The notes under the pieces are model-generated. The model had not been told where the DNA came from. It was given only the letters and a program-made list of their open reading frames with translations, and made no database searches. From CAG-791 sp964386925 (lineage in GTDB: Bacteria > Bacillota > Clostridia > Lachnospirales > Lachnospiraceae), in contig CAYLUU010000098.1 in assembly GCA_964386925.1 (NCBI GenBank), forward strand, positions 1 to 8,512: a stretch of DNA of 8,512 bases, written 5' to 3'. Below are positions 5,081 to 8,512 of this stretch, piece by piece. A program made the position numbers and the translations under genes. Within the stretch, counting starts at the first letter, position 1. Each line of letters opens with the position of its first letter.

Positions 5081-6958
5081 ATGAAAAATAAAAAACTGGC
5101 TTCCATCCTATGCCTTGCTCTCACCACTTCTGTTCTGATGAGCGGCTGCTCCAACACCGCTTCCAATACCACCTCGTCCGAGAGCGCGTCCACGCAGGAC
5201 ACCACCTCCACAGAAGCGGAAGAGGAATCTGATGCCGTCACTGCACAGATCACCTCCATCGACGGATCCACCATCACAGCGACCGTCGGCACACTTACGA
5301 CCGCAGAACCTGCAGATGGTGAAGCCCCCGAAAAACCGGAGGATTCGGATTCCTCCTCGTCTGACGATTCTGCATCTACAGAGTCTGCTCCCGAGAAGCC
5401 TGCAGGTGATGACTCCTCTGCATCCGACAGCTCCGCTTCCACAGAGACCCCTCCGGAGAAGCCTGCAGATGATAATTCTTCTGCATCTGACAGCTCCGCT
5501 TCCACAGAGACCCCTCCGGAGAAACCGGATGGCGATGGTTCCAATGGTTCTGCTCCGGATGGACAGAAGCCCGGCGGATCAACCTTTGAGGCCGGAACAG
5601 AAACCATCACCTTCACGGTAACCGACGACACCGCCATCACCATTGAATTCCAGCAGGGCTCGCAGGAAGGTACACTGGATGACCTTGCCGAGAATCAGGT
5701 AATTGAAGTCACTCTGGACAATGACAATCAGGCCACCGCCCTAACGGTGAAGAATCTCCAGGCCGGCAGCGGCTTCGGCGGAAGCGGCGAGGTAACGAAC
5801 GGCACCTCTGCTGCTTCTCTTGATGACAATGCCTCCGTTTCCGGTGAGACCTACACCTCCACCGGTGACGATGAGAACGCTCTTCGCGCCGACGGCGTAA
5901 CCGCAGAGCTGGATGGTGTCACGATTGAGAAAACAGCCGGCGAATCCTCCAACACCGAGGACGGTGATTTCTACGGACAGAATGCCGCCTTCCTTGCTCT
6001 AAACGGCGCCACCGTCACCATTAAGAATGCAGATGTCACCACCTCCGCCATCAACGGAAACGGCGTCTTCAGCTACGGTGAAGGAACCACTGTCAACATC
6101 TCGGATTCCACGATCCACACAACCATGCGCAACTCCGGCGGCATCCAGACTACCGGCGGCGGCACCACCAACGCAGAGAATCTGACCATCTCCACGGAGG
6201 GCGACTCCTCCGCAGCCATCCGCAGTGACAGGGGCGGCGGTACCGTCAATGTCGACGGCGGCACCTATACCACTGATGGTCTCGGAAGCCCTGCCGTCTA
6301 CAGTACCGCAGACATCACGGTCAAAAATGCTACTCTGACGGCCAACAATTCCGAAGGCCTTGTCATTGAAGGCAAAAACTCCATTGCATTGGAGAACTGC
6401 ACCGTCTCCGGCAATATGACCTCCTCCACCGGCGGAAGCGACGATGACAACCTGCATGCTGTGATGATCTATCAGAGTATGTCCGGCGATGCTGACCTTG
6501 GCGAATCCAGCTTCTCTTCGAACGGCGGCAGCATCACCTCACTGTCCGGTGACCTGTTCTACATCACCAACACCAGCTGCAAGATTTCCCTGACGGATAC
6601 CAAACTCGTCACAGCGAACGGTCAGCTCTTCACCATCGCCGGCAATAACAGCAGCAGAGGCTGGGGAACTGAGGGCTCCAACGGCGGCAATGTCACGCTC
6701 ACCACATCCAAGCAGACGATGGAAGGCGATATCACCGTAGATGATATCTCCACACTGGATCTGACTATGTCCGAGAACAGCTCCTTCACCGGTACGATCA
6801 ACAGCTCCGGAGACGCGGGTGAGGTCAATGTAACTCTGGATGATACCTCCACCTGGACACTCACCGGTGACAGCTATGTTACCTCCTTTACCGGTGATGT
6901 ATCACAGATCACGGCCAACGGGTATCACCTGTATGTAAATGGAAGCGCTGTAGTATAA
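5081..6958 (+). CDS. Beta-helix surface lipoprotein with repeat-expanded Ser/Thr/Pro spacer
   Basis: A 625-residue predicted lipoprotein. Residues 1-22 form a lipoprotein signal peptide (KNKK, hydrophobic core, lipobox LMSG) with lipidated Cys23. A Ser/Thr linker follows. Strands VTAQITSIDGSTITATVG (about 53-70) and ETITFTVTDDTAITIEF with DDLAENQVIEVTL (about 170-215) look like one DUF5666-like small beta-barrel, interrupted by a low-complexity acidic Ser/Thr/Pro insert. Residues 91-153 of the insert are three 21-residue repeats. From about 250 to 600 there is a right-handed parallel beta-helix pattern: GATVTIKNADVTTSAINGNG, GTTVNISDSTI, GGTVNVDGGTY and similar coils about 20-25 residues apart. 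Such proteins sit on the cell surface and are often annotated as adhesin- or carbohydrate-binding-like; no catalytic site is visible and the ligand is unknown. AAAGGAG (5065-5071) fixes the start. No sortase motif is present. Confidence 0.85.
   Translation: MKNKKLASILCLALTTSVLMSGCSNTASNTTSSESASTQDTTSTEAEEESDAVTAQITSIDGSTITATVGTLTTAEPADGEAPEKPEDSDSSSSDDSASTESAPEKPAGDDSSASDSSASTETPPEKPADDNSSASDSSASTETPPEKPDGDGSNGSAPDGQKPGGSTFEAGTETITFTVTDDTAITIEFQQGSQEGTLDDLAENQVIEVTLDNDNQATALTVKNLQAGSGFGGSGEVTNGTSAASLDDNASVSGETYTSTGDDENALRADGVTAELDGVTIEKTAGESSNTEDGDFYGQNAAFLALNGATVTIKNADVTTSAINGNGVFSYGEGTTVNISDSTIHTTMRNSGGIQTTGGGTTNAENLTISTEGDSSAAIRSDRGGGTVNVDGGTYTTDGLGSPAVYSTADITVKNATLTANNSEGLVIEGKNSIALENCTVSGNMTSSTGGSDDDNLHAVMIYQSMSGDADLGESSFSSNGGSITSLSGDLFYITNTSCKISLTDTKLVTANGQLFTIAGNNSSRGWGTEGSNGGNVTLTTSKQTMEGDITVDDISTLDLTMSENSSFTGTINSSGDAGEVNVTLDDTSTWTLTGDSYVTSFTGDVSQITANGYHLYVNGSAVV
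5351..5539 (+). repeat. 63-bp tandem repeat, three copies, inside the lipoprotein gene
   Basis: Units lie at 5351-5413, 5414-5476 and 5477-5539, each encoding 21 residues. The last two units are nearly identical in DNA, both encoding SSASDSSASTETPPEKP. The first is diverged (DDSASTESAPEKP), and a partial APEKP precedes it. Because the unit is a multiple of three, copy-number change would lengthen or shorten the spacer without breaking the frame. Confidence 0.9.
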
Positions 6959-7006
6959 CCTGCGCTTACGAATTTCCCTTTCGTCACAAATAAATACAAA
7001 ACGTAT
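6959..7006. other. Short convergent intergenic gap without a clear terminator
   Basis: These 48 bp separate the convergent lipoprotein and flavoprotein genes. Only a weak 5-bp ACGAA/TTCGT stem is visible, followed by an A-rich stretch. No convincing intrinsic terminator was seen on either strand. Confidence 0.4.
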
Positions 7007-8476
7007 CTACTTCTCGATGGTGGCACCTTCAATGACTTTCTTGTAAGGTGCCACCATTCCTTCGTTCATCTTATTCCCCATCTTGGCACGGATCTTCGGA
7101 TTGCGGACCATGGCACCCAAAAGGCACATCACCAGCATTTTTCCTCTCTGTTTCTGCGGAAAGTCATAGATCCCGTGCTGCTTATAGAATTCATGATCTG
7201 CCTTCATGAGTCCCCGCATCAGCCAGATGAGATCGCGGAAGATCTTCATTCCACCGACGCCCCAGAAATTTCTGGGTGGTACATACTGATTTTCCATCGC
7301 GTAACAAAGCCGCTTCGACATATCGCAAATCGACTGTTTGTCCTTCCCTACGCCGGCGAGGAAATTGTGTCCCACCTGACACCTTGCCTCAATGACATTG
7401 CGAAGGTTGTATTCCTCTTCATAATGACCATTTATGAGATAACCAAACGGCATCCCCTCTGTCACCGTGCGATGTCCATTGCAGAACTGGCGGTCATCAT
7501 ACATTTTGAACCGCGGTCCCATGGAATGATCCACTATGGAGAACGCATAGACAATGGCATCTGCCGTCTGAATCTGCTCCCGTAGGAACACATCAAAGTT
7601 ATCCTTATAGATACACTTCCCGTCTCCGGCGCAGTGAAAACATCCCAGACACCCTCCCTGGAACGGGTATTCTGCAAGATTGACCAGTCTGGTCTGCATC
7701 GTGCAGCCAGCTTCATACTCTCGAATCAGCTGTTCCAGACCGGTATCTCCAGGACGGAGATCCGCCACGATCACGACCTCGCGGGCATCGGACGTTCGGT
7801 CTGCATTTTCTTCCTCCGATTTCGATTCCAAGGCATTTTGCTCTACAGGCTGCATGTTCTCGTGTGTACACGTCCGGCACTCCCGATTTCCCGCGGACAT
7901 CTCCTGGCAGGTGTTCTCGGCTTTCGTTTCTGCCCTCTCGGCGATTGCTGCCGCTTCCTCTTCTAAGCGGCAACCTGCCATCTTCTCCGGCTCATGAACA
8001 TCATTCTCCACACACCAGGTGACATACCTCATGAACTGAATGGCATCCTTCTGCCCCTCGTCTGTGGTCAGATCCTCCATATCTGCAGAGAGTCCGTGGA
8101 TCACCTTCAGACCGAGATCCTGACAATTGTCTTCAATGTACTGGTGGGCAGTAATGTCATAGAAATGCTTGGAGGTTGTGATCTGCGTGGCGTATTTTCC
8201 ACTCACATCGATCCCACTCTCCTTCATCAGCCGAATGAACCGGTGCAGCTGGCTGGGAGCCAGGAAGGTATAGACCGGATAGGAGAACAACAGAAGGTCG
8301 GCCCATCCCAGCATCTTCCAGGCCTCCGACGGATCCTTCTCCAATGTACGGATTCTCGCACCGGCCTCCAGATACTGAAACTCGTGCTCCGGGAATTTTA
8401 TCTCCAGATACAGAGAGGTCTGCAAGGTAATGGAATAGCTGCCCTTGGGGGACCCGTTAATGACACATATTTTCAT
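7007..8476 (-). CDS. Two-domain flavodoxin-like NAD(P)H-dependent oxidoreductase
   Basis: A 489-residue protein made of two flavodoxin-like domains. Domain 1 (about 1-165) opens with the FMN-phosphate loop motif INGSPKGSYS (7-16) and has WADLLLFSYPVYTF and TSKHFYDITAHQYIEDN. A charged, probably disordered linker (about 166-230) contains Cys189 and a CRTC pair (Cys200, Cys203). Domain 2 (about 230-489) has the NADPH-dependent FMN reductase cysteine motif GGCLGCFHCAGDGKC (Cys276, 279, 282 and 288) and YAFSIVDHSMGPRFKMYDDR. Most such oxidoreductases carry one domain, so this looks like a fusion seen in clostridia. It should bind FMN and pass electrons from NAD(P)H; the acceptor is unknown. ATG at 8476 starts a canonical flavodoxin N-terminus. 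The nearest ribosome-like site, AAAGGA, is 13 nt upstream, which is rather far. The C-terminus (about 400-489) is basic and helical. Confidence 0.87.
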   Translation of the reverse strand: MKICVINGSPKGSYSITLQTSLYLEIKFPEHEFQYLEAGARIRTLEKDPSEAWKMLGWADLLLFSYPVYTFLAPSQLHRFIRLMKESGIDVSGKYATQITTSKHFYDITAHQYIEDNCQDLGLKVIHGLSADMEDLTTDEGQKDAIQFMRYVTWCVENDVHEPEKMAGCRLEEEAAAIAERAETKAENTCQEMSAGNRECRTCTHENMQPVEQNALESKSEEENADRTSDAREVVIVADLRPGDTGLEQLIREYEAGCTMQTRLVNLAEYPFQGGCLGCFHCAGDGKCIYKDNFDVFLREQIQTADAIVYAFSIVDHSMGPRFKMYDDRQFCNGHRTVTEGMPFGYLINGHYEEEYNLRNVIEARCQVGHNFLAGVGKDKQSICDMSKRLCYAMENQYVPPRNFWGVGGMKIFRDLIWLMRGLMKADHEFYKQHGIYDFPQKQRGKMLVMCLLGAMVRNPKIRAKMGNKMNEGMVAPYKKVIEGATIEK

Positions 8477-8512
8477 AGCTGTATGGAGTTCCTTTCTTGT
8501 TAAACCAGCTGC

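Noticed and set aside
5014..5643. 209-codon minus-strand ORF opposite the lipoprotein gene
   Set aside because: Its Ser/Gly/Glu repeats are the reverse reading of the 63-bp repeat and linker; it has no family-like pattern, and the plus-strand gene has a signal peptide and a ribosome site.
5999..6457. 152-codon minus-strand ORF opposite the beta-helix
   Set aside because: The Gly/Val/Asp-rich product is the shadow of the repetitive GGC/ACC-rich plus-strand coding; no start signal supports it.
7994..8503. 169-codon plus-strand ORF opposite the flavoprotein
   Set aside because: The minus-strand frame has clear flavodoxin motifs over the same stretch; the plus frame shows none.

Overview
The window looks like chromosome from a Gram-positive, anaerobic gut-type Firmicute, most likely a clostridium of the Lachnospiraceae kind. 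This rests on AGGAGG-like ribosome sites, a lipobox lipoprotein with a Ser/Thr-rich spacer, a tandem-flavodoxin protein of a clostridial type, and a Ni/Co riboswitch ahead of a metal exporter. The genus cannot be named from the sequence. No tRNA, rRNA, CRISPR array, insertion sequence, phage gene or defence system was seen.

Layout. (1) Positions 1-2438, minus strand: a three-gene acetyl-ester operon. A maltose/galactoside O-acetyltransferase-like gene is followed 8 nt later by an HSL-family alpha/beta hydrolase, then 43 nt later by a CE2-type SGNH esterase whose 3' end is cut by the window edge. A good extended -10 promoter lies upstream at 2529-2557. (2) Positions 2439-2894: a dense divergent control region. 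It holds that promoter, four copies of an 11-bp motif spaced 32-33 bp, a decayed copy of the 3' end of an HSL hydrolase gene, and, on the plus strand, a NiCo (czcD) riboswitch with an overlapping terminator. (3) Positions 2895-3782, plus: a cation diffusion facilitator (CDF) exporter, the riboswitch's target. (4) Positions 3789-4285: a perfect 17-bp inverted repeat, then a short gene with a strong ribosome site that is frameshifted at a G7 tract. It may be a shortened ZinT-like metal-binding protein. (5) Positions 4231-4947, minus: a YjjG/YfnB-type HAD phosphatase. (6) Positions 5081-6958, plus: a large beta-helix surface lipoprotein carrying a 63-bp tandem repeat. (7) Positions 7007-8476, minus: a two-domain flavodoxin-like oxidoreductase.

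How they work together. The first operon pairs an enzyme that adds O-acetyl groups to sugars with two that probably remove them, which fits use of acetylated plant polysaccharide. The metal section is a self-contained Co/Ni efflux unit in which bound metal should favour read-through of a terminator. The lipoprotein, phosphatase and flavoprotein are separate transcription units with no evident shared pathway.

No clearly undescribed system was found. The best leads are the riboswitch-terminator overlap, the decayed hydrolase copy with its phased repeats, the G7 frameshift gene, and the repeat-expanded lipoprotein.
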